Position numbers and translations under genes: made by a program. The notes under the pieces are model-generated. The model was given only the letters and a program-made list of their open reading frames with translations. It was not told the DNA's origin and made no database searches. A DNA stretch of 64,000 nt, taken from the NCBI RefSeq assembly GCF_001277135.1, contig NZ_LHCF01000002.1, positions 1 to 64,000 on the forward strand. The letters are read 5' to 3'. This document shows positions 37,788-47,485 of the stretch, in pieces (within the stretch, counting starts at the first letter, position 1; every line of letters begins with the position of its first letter). The DNA is from Candidatus Phytoplasma pruni. GTDB lineage: Bacteria; Bacillota_I; Bacilli_A; Acholeplasmatales; Acholeplasmataceae.

Positions 37788-38753
37788 ATGTTAGAAATTG
37801 CAGGTCACAAACAAAATAAACATTGGTTTTATTTAGCTCCTACTTTAATCGCTTTAACTTTATTTTCTTTTTTTCCTCTAATTAAAAATATCATTATTTC
37901 TTTTAACGGTGATTACCAAAAATTTAGTGATTCTTTTAGTAAAACAGAATTATTAAGTTTCAAGAATTATGCTAAAGTGCTTCGAGATGTGGAATTTCGT
38001 TACTCTCTTAGGAATACTTTAGTTTTGGTTCTTTTAACAGTCCCTATTTCTTTAACCTTTTCTTTAGTTATCGCTTTAGCTTTGAATAGTGTTTATAATC
38101 ATTATTTAAAAGATTTTTTTAAAACTTTTTTCTTTTTGCCATTACTTGCTAATACGGTTATTATGGGTATGATTTTTAGTTCCTTTTTTTACCACAATAA
38201 CATCCCTTCTATCAATAAGCCGGAAGGTTTATTTAATAATTTTTTAAATCTTTTTGGCATGAAACCTAAAAATTGGATTAATATTTCTGCTCCTTATATG
38301 AATAAAATGTTTGTTATTATTTTTTATAACATATGGCACAGACTACCTTTTAAAATTTTTGTTTTCGTATTGGCTTTACAAGATATTAATAAATCTTATT
38401 ATGATGCTGCTAAAATTGATGGGGCATCCAAATGGCGCATTTTTACTAAAATAGTATTGCATTTATTGGCTCCAGTGCTTTTTTATCAATTTATTATTGA
38501 ATTATTGACAATCATGAAAGAATATGAAACTGTTGTCGGAGTTTTCGGTAAAAACGCTGATTATAAAATTCAAACTATTGTGGGTTATATTTATTCTCAA
38601 ATCAATAGTCCTAATTATAATTCTTATTCTAAAGGCGCAGCAGCAGCTGTTATATTATTGTTTTTTTCCGTTTTATTTACGACAATTAGCTTTGTATTAC
38701 AAAAAAGAAAAAATAAATTAGCGAAAGTAGATAGCGAAAGAAAAAATGAGTAA
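37788..38753 (+). CDS. ABC sugar permease, MalF/UgpA type
   Basis: This 321-residue protein has six predicted membrane helices and the EAA loop YDAAKIDGASKWRIFTKIVL, which docks on the ATPase. It starts 1 base after the ATPase stop and overlaps the next permease by 8 bases, so the three are translated as a unit. It is the first-permease type (UgpA/MalF), with an extracytoplasmic loop between the third and fourth helices. Confidence 0.93.
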   Translation: MLEIAGHKQNKHWFYLAPTLIALTLFSFFPLIKNIIISFNGDYQKFSDSFSKTELLSFKNYAKVLRDVEFRYSLRNTLVLVLLTVPISLTFSLVIALALNSVYNHYLKDFFKTFFFLPLLANTVIMGMIFSSFFYHNNIPSINKPEGLFNNFLNLFGMKPKNWINISAPYMNKMFVIIFYNIWHRLPFKIFVFVLALQDINKSYYDAAKIDGASKWRIFTKIVLHLLAPVLFYQFIIELLTIMKEYETVVGVFGKNADYKIQTIVGYIYSQINSPNYNSYSKGAAAAVILLFFSVLFTTISFVLQKRKNKLAKVDSERKNE

Positions 38754-39660
38754 AATAAAATCTTTTTTTAAAAACACATGGGAAAAAATACAAAAATTCA
38801 AATTGAAGCACAAAATTAATTTTTTTTTCATTATGAAATTTAGTTTTTTGTTTTCAGTTATTCTGTTTTTGACCTTTCCTTTTTATGTGATGGTTATTAC
38901 ATCTTTAAAAAATAAAGCCGATATTGAAACCAATAACGCTTTAATGTTACCTCAAAGTTGGGAATGGAGAAATTATAAAGAAGTTTTTCGAACACCAAAT
39001 TTTAAATTTATTAAATACTTTTTAAACACTTTATTAATGGTTATCATTTCTACCACTTTAGGAACTTTATTCGCTGTTTTGGCAGCTTTCGCTTTGAGTA
39101 TTTTGAATTTCCCTCTCAAAAAAACTATTGTCGCTCTTTTATTTATAGCGATGATGATTACCAGCGAAACCTTAGTATTAACTAATTTCCGTACTATAGC
39201 TAAATTGGGGATGGTTGATACTGGCAACGGCGCTTCCTTCCCTTTAGGGGTCACTTTCGCTATGGTGTTACCTTATTTAGTTAACGTGGTTCATGTCTTT
39301 TTAATTATGCAGGCTTTTCAACGCGTTCCTAAAGAATTATATTATACTTCTAAAATAGATGGTACTACTGATTGGGAATACCTTTGGAAAATATTAATTC
39401 CCATCACTAAATCTTCGATTATTGTGACTGTTATTTTTAGAACAGTAGCGGCTTGGAATGCTTATTCTTGGCCAGAATTAGTAGGAGGTCAATTGTTAAC
39501 TAATATGATAAGAAAAACATTTGACGGAGAAAGTGGTATCGATCAGTTGCACCTACAAATGGCGGTTTCTGTTTTGATTAATTTACCATTATTATTAATT
39601 TTTATTTTTTCAAAAAAATACATTATATCTGGGGAAAATAAAAGTGGCATCAAAGGATAA
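38746..39660 (+). CDS. ABC sugar permease, MalG/UgpE type
   Basis: This 304-residue protein has six helices and the EAA loop YYTSKIDGTTDWEYLWKILI. The N-terminus is a lysine-rich cytoplasmic tail before the first helix. It overlaps the upstream permease by 8 bases and the binding-protein gene by 17 bases. It is the second-permease type (UgpE/MalG). Confidence 0.93.
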   Translation: MSKIKSFFKNTWEKIQKFKLKHKINFFFIMKFSFLFSVILFLTFPFYVMVITSLKNKADIETNNALMLPQSWEWRNYKEVFRTPNFKFIKYFLNTLLMVIISTTLGTLFAVLAAFALSILNFPLKKTIVALLFIAMMITSETLVLTNFRTIAKLGMVDTGNGASFPLGVTFAMVLPYLVNVVHVFLIMQAFQRVPKELYYTSKIDGTTDWEYLWKILIPITKSSIIVTVIFRTVAAWNAYSWPELVGGQLLTNMIRKTFDGESGIDQLHLQMAVSVLINLPLLLIFIFSKKYIISGENKSGIKG

Positions 39661-41223
39661 TTTTAAAAAAAATAGTTTATTTATTGGTTTATTTTTTTTG
39701 TCAATCTTTATATTGATTTATATTGACAATTTGTTCACTTCGCCTAAGGATAAAACTTTTTATCAAAAAGAATATGATGATTTGAAAGTTTTAGTTGAAA
39801 ACAAGTTTAAAAATGCAGATCAACAACAAAAATATTTCGAAGATCCTGATAAAAAGGTAGAAATTGTTTTTTGGCATAATTTATACCCAGAAGAAAAAAA
39901 GGTTTTAGATAAAGTTATTAAACAATTTGAAAAAAAATATCGTAGCATTAAAATTAAAGAAGTTAATAAATCAAACTGGGGTAATATCGCTAAAAGCGTA
40001 GCTAACGCATTGCCAGTTAATAAACAACCTAATTTAGTTTTTTCATATCCTGATCATGTGGAATTTTATTCTAAATCTCATAAGGTAGTGCCTTTAGATA
40101 TTTTTATACAAGGAGATGATAAAAACATTGAAGGTCAATTTTACAAAACTTATTTGAAAAAAAATACATTAGAACATGGATATGATGGAAGAGAACATTA
40201 TTACAGCTTCCCTTTTAGCAAAACAACTGAAACACTTTTCTATAATAAAGATATGTTTAAAGAATTTCGCAACGTTTTAAACCATACCCTTAAAGACGAA
40301 GTCATAAATGAAGATGGTGTTATTTACCTAACAGATCAATCAAAAGGCTTAACTTGGGAACAATTAGAAATCATTGCCGAAAAAATGAAAGAATTAAAAA
40401 AAACATAAACGGTTTTATTCCGATAGTAATCGGTAGCGAAGCCAATTTATTGAATACTGCTTTTCAACAATCGGGAATAAAATTTCCAAAAACTCAAAAA
40501 GAAGCTGAAGAATTTTTAAGAGGAGAAAAAGTACAACAAGTCATCAAATATTTTAAAGAAAAATTTTACAATACAGGTTATATGACTACTTCGAAAATGA
40601 ACGGCGAACAAAAAGCTTTAGATATGTTTTGTCAAAAAAAGAGCAGCATTTTTATTGATTCTACAAGACTGGTTCATAAAGTTCAAGAAAGCGATTTGAA
40701 AAATGTAGGTTTATCAAGGGTACCTTTGTTCACGTTAACGAAAGAAGAATATAAATATAAAAATGTGATGCAAGGTGCTAATATAAATATGTTTTATTCT
40801 TCTGAAAAAGATGAAATGTTAGCTTCTTGGTTATTTTTAAAAACCTTAACTTCTCAAGACAACCTTATTAACTTGTTAAACGCCGAAGGCGGTTTAAACA
40901 TCACAAGACAAGATATTTTTAAAAAAGTGGAAAACAAAATAAAAGATCCTTCTAACCTTGATCCAATAACTGTAGAACCGAATACCCTTCATTTTATTTC
41001 TTTAGAATATGCCTATAATAATCAAAAAACAGACGATGATAAACAAGAAGACAAAATTTTTTTTGAAACACCTATTTTTCCTAATTCAAACTTTTTACGA
41101 ACTTTTTTAGCCGAATTATTTACTTATACATTAGCTATTGATCAAAGTATAACAGAGGACGCATTGAAAAAAGAAATCAAATCTTTATGCGCACAAGCTG
41201 CTACAAGAATAGAGACTAATTAA
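39644..41223 (+). CDS. ABC sugar-binding protein, signal-anchored, frame interrupted once
   Basis: The binding protein of the importer. The GTG start at 39644 has GGGGA 8 bases before it. Residues 11-30 form one membrane helix with no lipobox Cys, so it seems anchored by an uncleaved signal. The mature part starts KKVEIVFWHNLYPEEKKVLD, typical of family 1 sugar-binding proteins. The frame breaks at an eight-A run (40396-40403). Adding one A joins MKELKK to NINGFIPIVIGSEANLLNTA and gives 526 residues ending at 41223. It is either a base-calling error or a slippage site. Confidence 0.88.
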
Positions 41224-41299
41224 TCTTACATAAAAAAACATTAATCATTAATGATAAGTAATTACAAAAAACAATGAAAGGGAGGCGCCCATAAGCATA

Positions 41300-42268
41300 A
41301 TGGATTTTATTAAACAACAAATTATTAATTTTGATACCATTATCATTCACGGACACAAAAGACCGGATGGAGATTGTTACGGTTCTCAATTAGGTCTTAA
41401 AGATATTATTCAAGAAAACTATCCTCATAAAAAGGTTTATGCCGTAGGAGAGATTAATCCTAACATGGCTTTTTTAGGAGATATGGATTCTATCACAGAT
41501 GAAACTTACCAAGACGCTTTATCAATCGTGGTTGATTCTGGTAACGCTAATATTATTAGTGATCAAAGATATAAATTAGGTAAAATGATTATCCGAATAG
41601 ATCATCATTTATCAGCAGAAAAGTATGGCAATTATCATTATCAATGGGTAGAACCTCGATTCGCTTCTTGTTCAGAAATGATTTATACTTTTAAAGAATA
41701 TCATAACTATAAAATAAGTCTTAAAGGAGCGATGCCGATGTATGTAGGAATGGTAACTGATACCGGCAATTTCCGTTTCGATAGGGTAACGGATAAAACT
41801 TTACAAATGGCTTCAGAATTGTTGCAATTTGAATTTAACGCTTTTGAGATAGATAAAAAAATCAACACGCAAAGTTTACAAATGTTAAAATTAAAAGGTT
41901 ATATTTGTGAAAATTTTATCGCCGAAGATGGTTTAATTTATATTCAAATTTCACAAGAAATCATTAAAAAATTTAACTTTAGTATTGATGAAATTTTTTC
42001 TATAGTTAATATTTATAGTAATGTTGCAGATTATCCTGTTTGGGCTTTTATCGTAGAGATGTCTAGTCAAGAATGGAAATTAAGCATCCGTTCTGCCGGT
42101 CCTAAAATTAACCATATTGTAAGTAAATTTGATGGCGGAGGACATTTAAGAGCTTGTGGTGCTTTTGTGAAATCTCAAGAGAATATTGATGAAATAATTA
42201 ATTCATTAAAACAATCCATCAAAGAGTTTAAACAAGAAGAAACCCTGAACATAAGTACAGAAAGTTAA
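41300..42268 (+). CDS. nrnA: DHH-family phosphoesterase, NrnA type
   Basis: This 322-residue protein has the DHH-DHHA1 architecture: motif I GHKRPDGDCYGSQ, a DSG motif near residue 80, DHH in IRIDHHLSAEK, and the DHHA1 signature GGGHLRACGAF near the end. NrnA degrades nanoRNA (2-5 nt) and dephosphorylates pAp. In organisms lacking Orn it finishes RNA turnover. A GGGAGG lies about 14 bases before the ATG. Confidence 0.88.
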   Translation: MDFIKQQIINFDTIIIHGHKRPDGDCYGSQLGLKDIIQENYPHKKVYAVGEINPNMAFLGDMDSITDETYQDALSIVVDSGNANIISDQRYKLGKMIIRIDHHLSAEKYGNYHYQWVEPRFASCSEMIYTFKEYHNYKISLKGAMPMYVGMVTDTGNFRFDRVTDKTLQMASELLQFEFNAFEIDKKINTQSLQMLKLKGYICENFIAEDGLIYIQISQEIIKKFNFSIDEIFSIVNIYSNVADYPVWAFIVEMSSQEWKLSIRSAGPKINHIVSKFDGGGHLRACGAFVKSQENIDEIINSLKQSIKEFKQEETLNISTES

Positions 42269-42293
42269 TAAATAAAAAAAGTGTGGTGAAGCC

Positions 42294-43664
42294 ATGTACG
42301 AAGAAACTATTGCTGCTATTTCCACTCCTTTAGGAACGGGAGGAATCAGCATTATCAGAATCAGCGGCGCTAAAGCGATCGAAAGTATAGACCAAATTTT
42401 CAAAAGCCCTAAAAAACATTTTACTTTAAAAGAAGTTCCTTCTCATACTATTCATCATGGTTACATTCTAGACCATAAAAACGATATTTTAGATGAGGTT
42501 TTAGTGTCAGTTTTTAAAAAGCCTAATTCTTTCACTGGCGAGGATGTAATAGAAGTGCACGGACATGGTGGTATTTTAATTACTCAACTATTATTGGAAA
42601 GAATTTTATCCTTAAACATTAGAATAGCTGAACCAGGCGAATTTAGTAAAAAAGCCTTTTTAAATGGTAAAATAGATTTAATCCAAGCAGAATCTATTAT
42701 GGATTTGATTCATGCTCAAAACGAGAATGCTATTAAATTATCTCATCTAGGTTTACAAAAAAAAACGTCTGAACTCATAGAAATTCTAAGTAAAGATGTT
42801 TTAAGTTTAATCGGTAAAATAGAAGTTAACATTGATTATCCTGAATACGAAGATATTCAAATGATGACTAATGAGATTATTTTACCAGAAGTTCATCGTT
42901 TAATTAAAAGTATGCAAGATATTTTAGATCATTCTGTAACAACGCGTTTTTTAAAAGAAGGCATTAAGACCTTAATTATTGGCAAACCTAATGTGGGTAA
43001 ATCGAGCTTATTAAACGCTATTTTAGACGAAAAAAGAGCGATTGTTTCTGATATAGCTGGAACTACTAGAGATTTTTTAGATGTGCATGTTAATATTAAA
43101 GGCGTTTCTTTAAATTTAATTGATACTGCAGGAATTAGAAAAACTGATGATCCTTTAGAAAAAATGGGCATTTTACTGTCTAAAAAATTCTTCAAAGAGG
43201 CGGAATTGGTTTTATTATTATTAGATCAAAGCCGTCCTTTAAGCCAAGAAGATAAAGAATTACTAGAAATGACTAAAAACCATCCACGCATTTTAATCGG
43301 CAGTAAATCTGATTTACCTTCTGAAATGAATTCTTCTTTTTTAGAAGAAGAAATTGTTTTGATTTCTAACATCACCAAAAAGGGGATTAAACAACTCAAA
43401 GATAAAATTTTAAAAACTTTTCAATTAGACCTGATTGAAGAGAAAAACTTTAATTATTTATCTAATTCTAGACATATCCAACAAATGAAAAATGCTTTGC
43501 AAGCTTTAAAAAATGTTATTATAGATATTGATCAACAAATTCCGATAGATATTCATATTATTTCTTTAAAAGAAGCTTATGAGGCTTTAGGATCTATTGT
43601 AGGAAACAATATTAATGAAACCTTAATGGATGAATTATTTTCTAATTTTTGTTTAGGAAAATAG
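42294..43664 (+). CDS. mnmE: tRNA modification GTPase MnmE
   Basis: MnmE, 456 residues. The N-terminal folate-binding domain has PLGTGGISIIRISG. The inserted G domain has G1 GKPNVGKSSLLN near residue 226, switch GTTRDF, G3 DTAGI and G4 SKSD. The helical domain ends in FCLGK, the C-terminal Cys motif (usually C-I/L-GK). With MnmG it makes cmnm5U at position 34 of tRNAs. MnmA, which thiolates the same base, is also in this window. Confidence 0.96.
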   Translation: MYEETIAAISTPLGTGGISIIRISGAKAIESIDQIFKSPKKHFTLKEVPSHTIHHGYILDHKNDILDEVLVSVFKKPNSFTGEDVIEVHGHGGILITQLLLERILSLNIRIAEPGEFSKKAFLNGKIDLIQAESIMDLIHAQNENAIKLSHLGLQKKTSELIEILSKDVLSLIGKIEVNIDYPEYEDIQMMTNEIILPEVHRLIKSMQDILDHSVTTRFLKEGIKTLIIGKPNVGKSSLLNAILDEKRAIVSDIAGTTRDFLDVHVNIKGVSLNLIDTAGIRKTDDPLEKMGILLSKKFFKEAELVLLLLDQSRPLSQEDKELLEMTKNHPRILIGSKSDLPSEMNSSFLEEEIVLISNITKKGIKQLKDKILKTFQLDLIEEKNFNYLSNSRHIQQMKNALQALKNVIIDIDQQIPIDIHIISLKEAYEALGSIVGNNINETLMDELFSNFCLGK

Positions 43665-43731
43665 TTCTTTTAAACAGGTTTTTATGTATAATTTATAGCA
43701 TTGAATAAAAGAAAGGACTAGATTTAGCTTT

Positions 43732-45657
43732 ATGATTAAAATACGTTTTAATAATGATGTAATAGAATCTTTTTCTAAAGGAATTACTCCTGTTGAAATC
43801 ATTCAACAACAAAATTTAAATTTTGCTACTAAACCGATAGCCGCTTTATTTAACGAAAAAGCGATCGAGTTGAACCGTCCTTTAGAAGAAGATGGCACTT
43901 TAGAAATCATGATAGAAAAGCATGAAAAAAGTTTGGAAATTTTAAACCATAGTACCGCTCATTTAATGGCCCAAGCGATTAAAAGGCTTTATCCTGAAGC
44001 TCTTTTTGTTGTCGGCCCAACCATTAAAGAAGGTTTTTATTATGATATCGATTTTCAAAATTCAGTCGTTTCGGAGAATGATTTTGCGACAATCGAAAAA
44101 ATGATGCAAACTATTTCACAAGAAAAATTAGCTATTATGAGAAAAGAAGTTAGCTACGAAGAAGCAGAAAAGTTATTTGCTGATAATATTTATAAACAAA
44201 CTATATTAAAAAATATTAAAGACCCTATTTTAAGCGTTTATACTCAAGGTGAATTTACTGATCTTTGTCGCGGCATCCACATGACTAATACTAAATTTAT
44301 CAAACATTTTAAATTGTTAAAAACATCTGGTTCCTATTTTCAAGGCAGTGTTAAAAATAAAGCTTTAACAAGAATTTATGGTATTTCTTTCTTTAACAGG
44401 CTAGATTTGAAAAATTATTTAAATTTATTATTAGAAAGAAAACAAAGAGACCACAAAAACATAAATAAAGAACAAAATTACTTTATGTTGTCTCCTGAAG
44501 TGGGAGCGGGTTTGCCTTTTTGGTTACCTAAAGGCGCTACTATACGTCGTATTTTAGAAAGATATATTGTGGATAAAGAATTATCTTATGGTTATCAACA
44601 TGTTTATACTCCTATTATAGCTAATACTAAATTATACGAAGAATCAGGCCATTTAGAGCTTTATAAAGATAATATGTTCCCTATTATGGAATTAAAAAAA
44701 GAAGAAAAACTGGTTTTAAGACCGATGAATTGTCCTCATCATATGATGATTTTTAAACAACAATTACGTAGTTATAAAGATTTACCTCTTAAAATCGCTG
44801 AATTAGGAATGATGCATAGATACGAACATTCTGGAGCCGTTTCGGGTTTGCAAAGAGTAAGAGAAATGACCTTAAATGACGCTCATATTTTTATCACTCA
44901 AGAACAAATTAAAACCGAATTTGTGAAAATTATGAATTTAATTTTTGAAGTTTATAAAGATTTTAATATTACGGATTATTTTTTCAATTTAAGTATTAGA
45001 GATCCAGAAAATAAAGATAAATATTTTGATGATGATAATATGTGGCATAAATCTGAATCTATCTTAAAAGAAATTTTAAATGGTTTAAGCATCAAATATA
45101 AAGAGCAAAAAGGTGATGCTGCTTTTTATGGTCCTAAATTAGATGTCCAAGTTTTAACCGCTTTAGGCAATGAGGAAACCTTATCCACTATTCAATTAGA
45201 TTTTCTGTTACCACAAAGATTTAACTTAACTTATATTGGTGAAGATAGTAAAGAACATGCTCCTATCGTGATCCATAGAGCAGTTATTTCCACAGTAGAA
45301 CGTTTTTTAGCTTATTTAATTGAACAAAATAAAGGTGTTTTTCCTTTATGGTTAACCCCTTTACAAGTTGTTTTAATACCTGTTAACGCTCAATTACATT
45401 TAGAACATACTAAAAAAATACAAGAAATTTTATTGAAACATAATTTAAGAGTAGAAATTAACAATAAAGAAGCTACTTTAGGATATAAAATTAGAGAATC
45501 TCAAAAAGCCAAAATTCCTTTCCAAATTGTTATTGGCGATCAAGAGTTAACTAGCAATCGTTTGACTTATCGAGAATACGGTGATAATAAACAAAATAAC
45601 GTTTCTGTGGAAGAATTTGTTTCGATGTTAAATGATAAAATTCAACAAAAAAAATAA
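43732..45657 (+). CDS. thrS: threonyl-tRNA synthetase
   Basis: ThrRS, 641 residues: a TGS domain at about 1-60, then an editing domain with HSTAHLMAQA (HxxxH) and CRGIH (usually CRGPH). The class II catalytic domain follows, with the zinc ligands in MNCPHHM, RYEHSG and IHRAV, and then a C-terminal anticodon domain. The editing Pro is replaced by Ile but its Cys and His ligands are kept. No T-box was seen upstream. Terminators lie just downstream on both strands. Confidence 0.97.
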   Translation: MIKIRFNNDVIESFSKGITPVEIIQQQNLNFATKPIAALFNEKAIELNRPLEEDGTLEIMIEKHEKSLEILNHSTAHLMAQAIKRLYPEALFVVGPTIKEGFYYDIDFQNSVVSENDFATIEKMMQTISQEKLAIMRKEVSYEEAEKLFADNIYKQTILKNIKDPILSVYTQGEFTDLCRGIHMTNTKFIKHFKLLKTSGSYFQGSVKNKALTRIYGISFFNRLDLKNYLNLLLERKQRDHKNINKEQNYFMLSPEVGAGLPFWLPKGATIRRILERYIVDKELSYGYQHVYTPIIANTKLYEESGHLELYKDNMFPIMELKKEEKLVLRPMNCPHHMMIFKQQLRSYKDLPLKIAELGMMHRYEHSGAVSGLQRVREMTLNDAHIFITQEQIKTEFVKIMNLIFEVYKDFNITDYFFNLSIRDPENKDKYFDDDNMWHKSESILKEILNGLSIKYKEQKGDAAFYGPKLDVQVLTALGNEETLSTIQLDFLLPQRFNLTYIGEDSKEHAPIVIHRAVISTVERFLAYLIEQNKGVFPLWLTPLQVVLIPVNAQLHLEHTKKIQEILLKHNLRVEINNKEATLGYKIRESQKAKIPFQIVIGDQELTSNRLTYREYGDNKQNNVSVEEFVSMLNDKIQQKK

Positions 45658-45715
45658 TTTATTTATTTTGAAAAAAGAAATGAAAAAAATTCGCCGCAAG
45701 GTGCAAATCATAATT

Positions 45716-45737
45716 AAACCATCTTTAAGGATGATTT
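45716..45737 (+). terminator. terminator after thrS
   Basis: AAA-C-CATC pairs with GATG-A-TTT (one mismatch, 6-base loop TTTAAG) and is followed by three more T on the plus strand. It is a modest hairpin 58 bases past the thrS stop. Confidence 0.5.
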
Positions 45738-45770
45738 TTTCTTTGTCTTAAACCAAAGTATAGAAATAAA

Positions 45771-45794
45771 AAAGAGACCTAATATGGTCTCTTT
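45771..45794 (-). terminator. rho-independent terminator after ftsH
   Basis: AAAGAGACC and GGTCTCTTT form a perfect 9-bp stem with loop TAATAT. On the minus strand it is followed by six T. It lies 56 bases past the ftsH stop; thrS and ftsH converge here. Confidence 0.8.
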
Positions 45795-45849
45795 GTTTTG
45801 CAAATATTGTTGATGTATTGAAACCCTTTTTGGGTTTTAAAATTAATAA

Positions 45850-47457
45850 TTAATGAAGTTGTTGAACTATTTGTTCTAATTGTTCTTTGACGATAGTTTC
45901 TTGTTCTAACAATGTGTTAGCTATTTTATCTAATAAATCTTTATTTTCTTTAATTATTTTTCTTGTTTCTTCCATGCATTCATCGATGATTTTTTTAATT
46001 TCTTTTTCTACTATTTCATTACGTATAAAAGAATTATTATCATTCTGCATAGGTCCTAAATCAGACATCCCTAATTTAGTTACCATTTGGGTCGCTATTT
46101 GAGTGGCAGATTTAAAATCTCCATAAGCTCCGTTAGAAATATCATCAAACATTAATTCTTCGGCCGCTCTGCCGCCTAAATAAGAGATAATATTAGCTAA
46201 CATTCTTTTTTTAGAAGAAAAGAAAGTTTCTTTTTCTGGCAACATTAAATTATAACCACCAGCATTGCCTCTTGGGATAATAGTTACTTTATGTACTTTA
46301 GGAGCATGTTTTAACTTTAAACCAATAACAGCGTGCCCCGCTTCATGATAAGCTACCATTTTTCTTTCTTCTTCATCGTATTTTCTTGATTTTTTCGCTG
46401 GACCCATTAAAACACGATCAATCGCTTCTTCTAGTTCTGTTTGAGTAATTAATTTTTTATCATTTCTAACTGTTAAGATAGAAGCTTCATTTAAAACAGC
46501 AGCTAATTGGGCCCCACTCATAGAAGTTGTTTGTTTAGCGATTTGTTCTAAATCAACCGATGGATCTAGTTTTTTATTTTTAGCGTGCACTTCTAAGATC
46601 GCTTTTCTCGCTTTTACATCAGGTAAACCAACAGTAAATTGACGATCAAATCTGCCGGGACGAAGTAAAGCAGGGTCCAACATATCTTTTCTGTTAGTAG
46701 CGCCAATAATAATAATTCCTTTAGAAGTAGTAAAACCATCCATTTCGGTTAAGAGTTGATTTAGAGTATTTTCTCTTTCTTGAGAACCGCCACTATTCCC
46801 GCGGCCTCTTTTACCACCTAAAACATCTATTTCATCAATAAAAATTACACAGGGAGAATTATATTTAGCATCTTTGAATAATGATCTTATTCTTGCGGCA
46901 CCAACTCCAACATACTTTTCTACAAACTCAGAACCAGATACTGAATAAAAAGGAACATTTGCTTCTCCAGCAACCGCTTTCGCTAATAAAGTTTTACCAG
47001 TTCCTGGTGGTCCTTCTAATAAAACTCCTTTCGGAATAGAAGCCCCTATATCTTGGTATTTTGTAGGATTTTTTAAAAAATCAATTAATTCTTGCATTTC
47101 TTCTTTTTCTTCTTCATTTCCAGCTATATCTTTGAAAGTGAATGAACTTCTTTGAGAAGAAGAAATTTTTTTAGAAGATGAACCATCATTTGCTAAAAAC
47201 ATTTCTCCCCAATAACCTAACAATAACAAAGTGGAAATAGGTCTTAAAAACTGATCTATCGTGCCTTTAATATCGCGATTAATAATGATGTTACATAAAT
47301 AATATTTTTTAAATCGATAAATACCGTTCGATCTTTTTGGGTTCAGGATATATTTATCTAATACATCTGATACAATAGTTAAAAAATAAAAAATAATTAA
47401 CATAATAATAATGTTTTTAAAACTAATTTTTTGTTTTAATTTCTTCATGATCTTCAT
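45850..47457 (-). CDS. ftsH: membrane ATP-dependent zinc protease FtsH/HflB
   Basis: FtsH, 535 residues (usual length 610-700). Two membrane helices at about 15-32 and 72-90 enclose a small outer domain. The AAA module has Walker A GPPGTGKT, Walker B VIFIDEID and the second region of homology with RPGRFDRQ. The protease has HEAGH near residue 371 and a third-ligand Asp in [10 protein letters not shown]. The C-terminus is short, ending after a coiled coil. It degrades unassembled membrane proteins. It lies 28 bases after the peptide-binding-like gene, so both may share a transcript. Confidence 0.95.
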   Translation of the reverse strand: MKIMKKLKQKISFKNIIIMLIIFYFLTIVSDVLDKYILNPKRSNGIYRFKKYYLCNIIINRDIKGTIDQFLRPISTLLLLGYWGEMFLANDGSSSKKISSSQRSSFTFKDIAGNEEEKEEMQELIDFLKNPTKYQDIGASIPKGVLLEGPPGTGKTLLAKAVAGEANVPFYSVSGSEFVEKYVGVGAARIRSLFKDAKYNSPCVIFIDEIDVLGGKRGRGNSGGSQERENTLNQLLTEMDGFTTSKGIIIIGATNRKDMLDPALLRPGRFDRQFTVGLPDVKARKAILEVHAKNKKLDPSVDLEQIAKQTTSMSGAQLAAVLNEASILTVRNDKKLITQTELEEAIDRVLMGPAKKSRKYDEEERKMVAYHEAGHAVIGLKLKHAPKVHKVTIIPRGNAGGYNLMLPEKETFFSSKKRMLANIISYLGGRAAEELMFDDISNGAYGDFKSATQIATQMVTKLGMSDLGPMQNDNNSFIRNEIVEKEIKKIIDECMEETRKIIKENKDLLDKIANTLLEQETIVKEQLEQIVQQLH

Positions 47458-47485
47458 ATCAAATTCATCCTGATAATCCCTTTCT

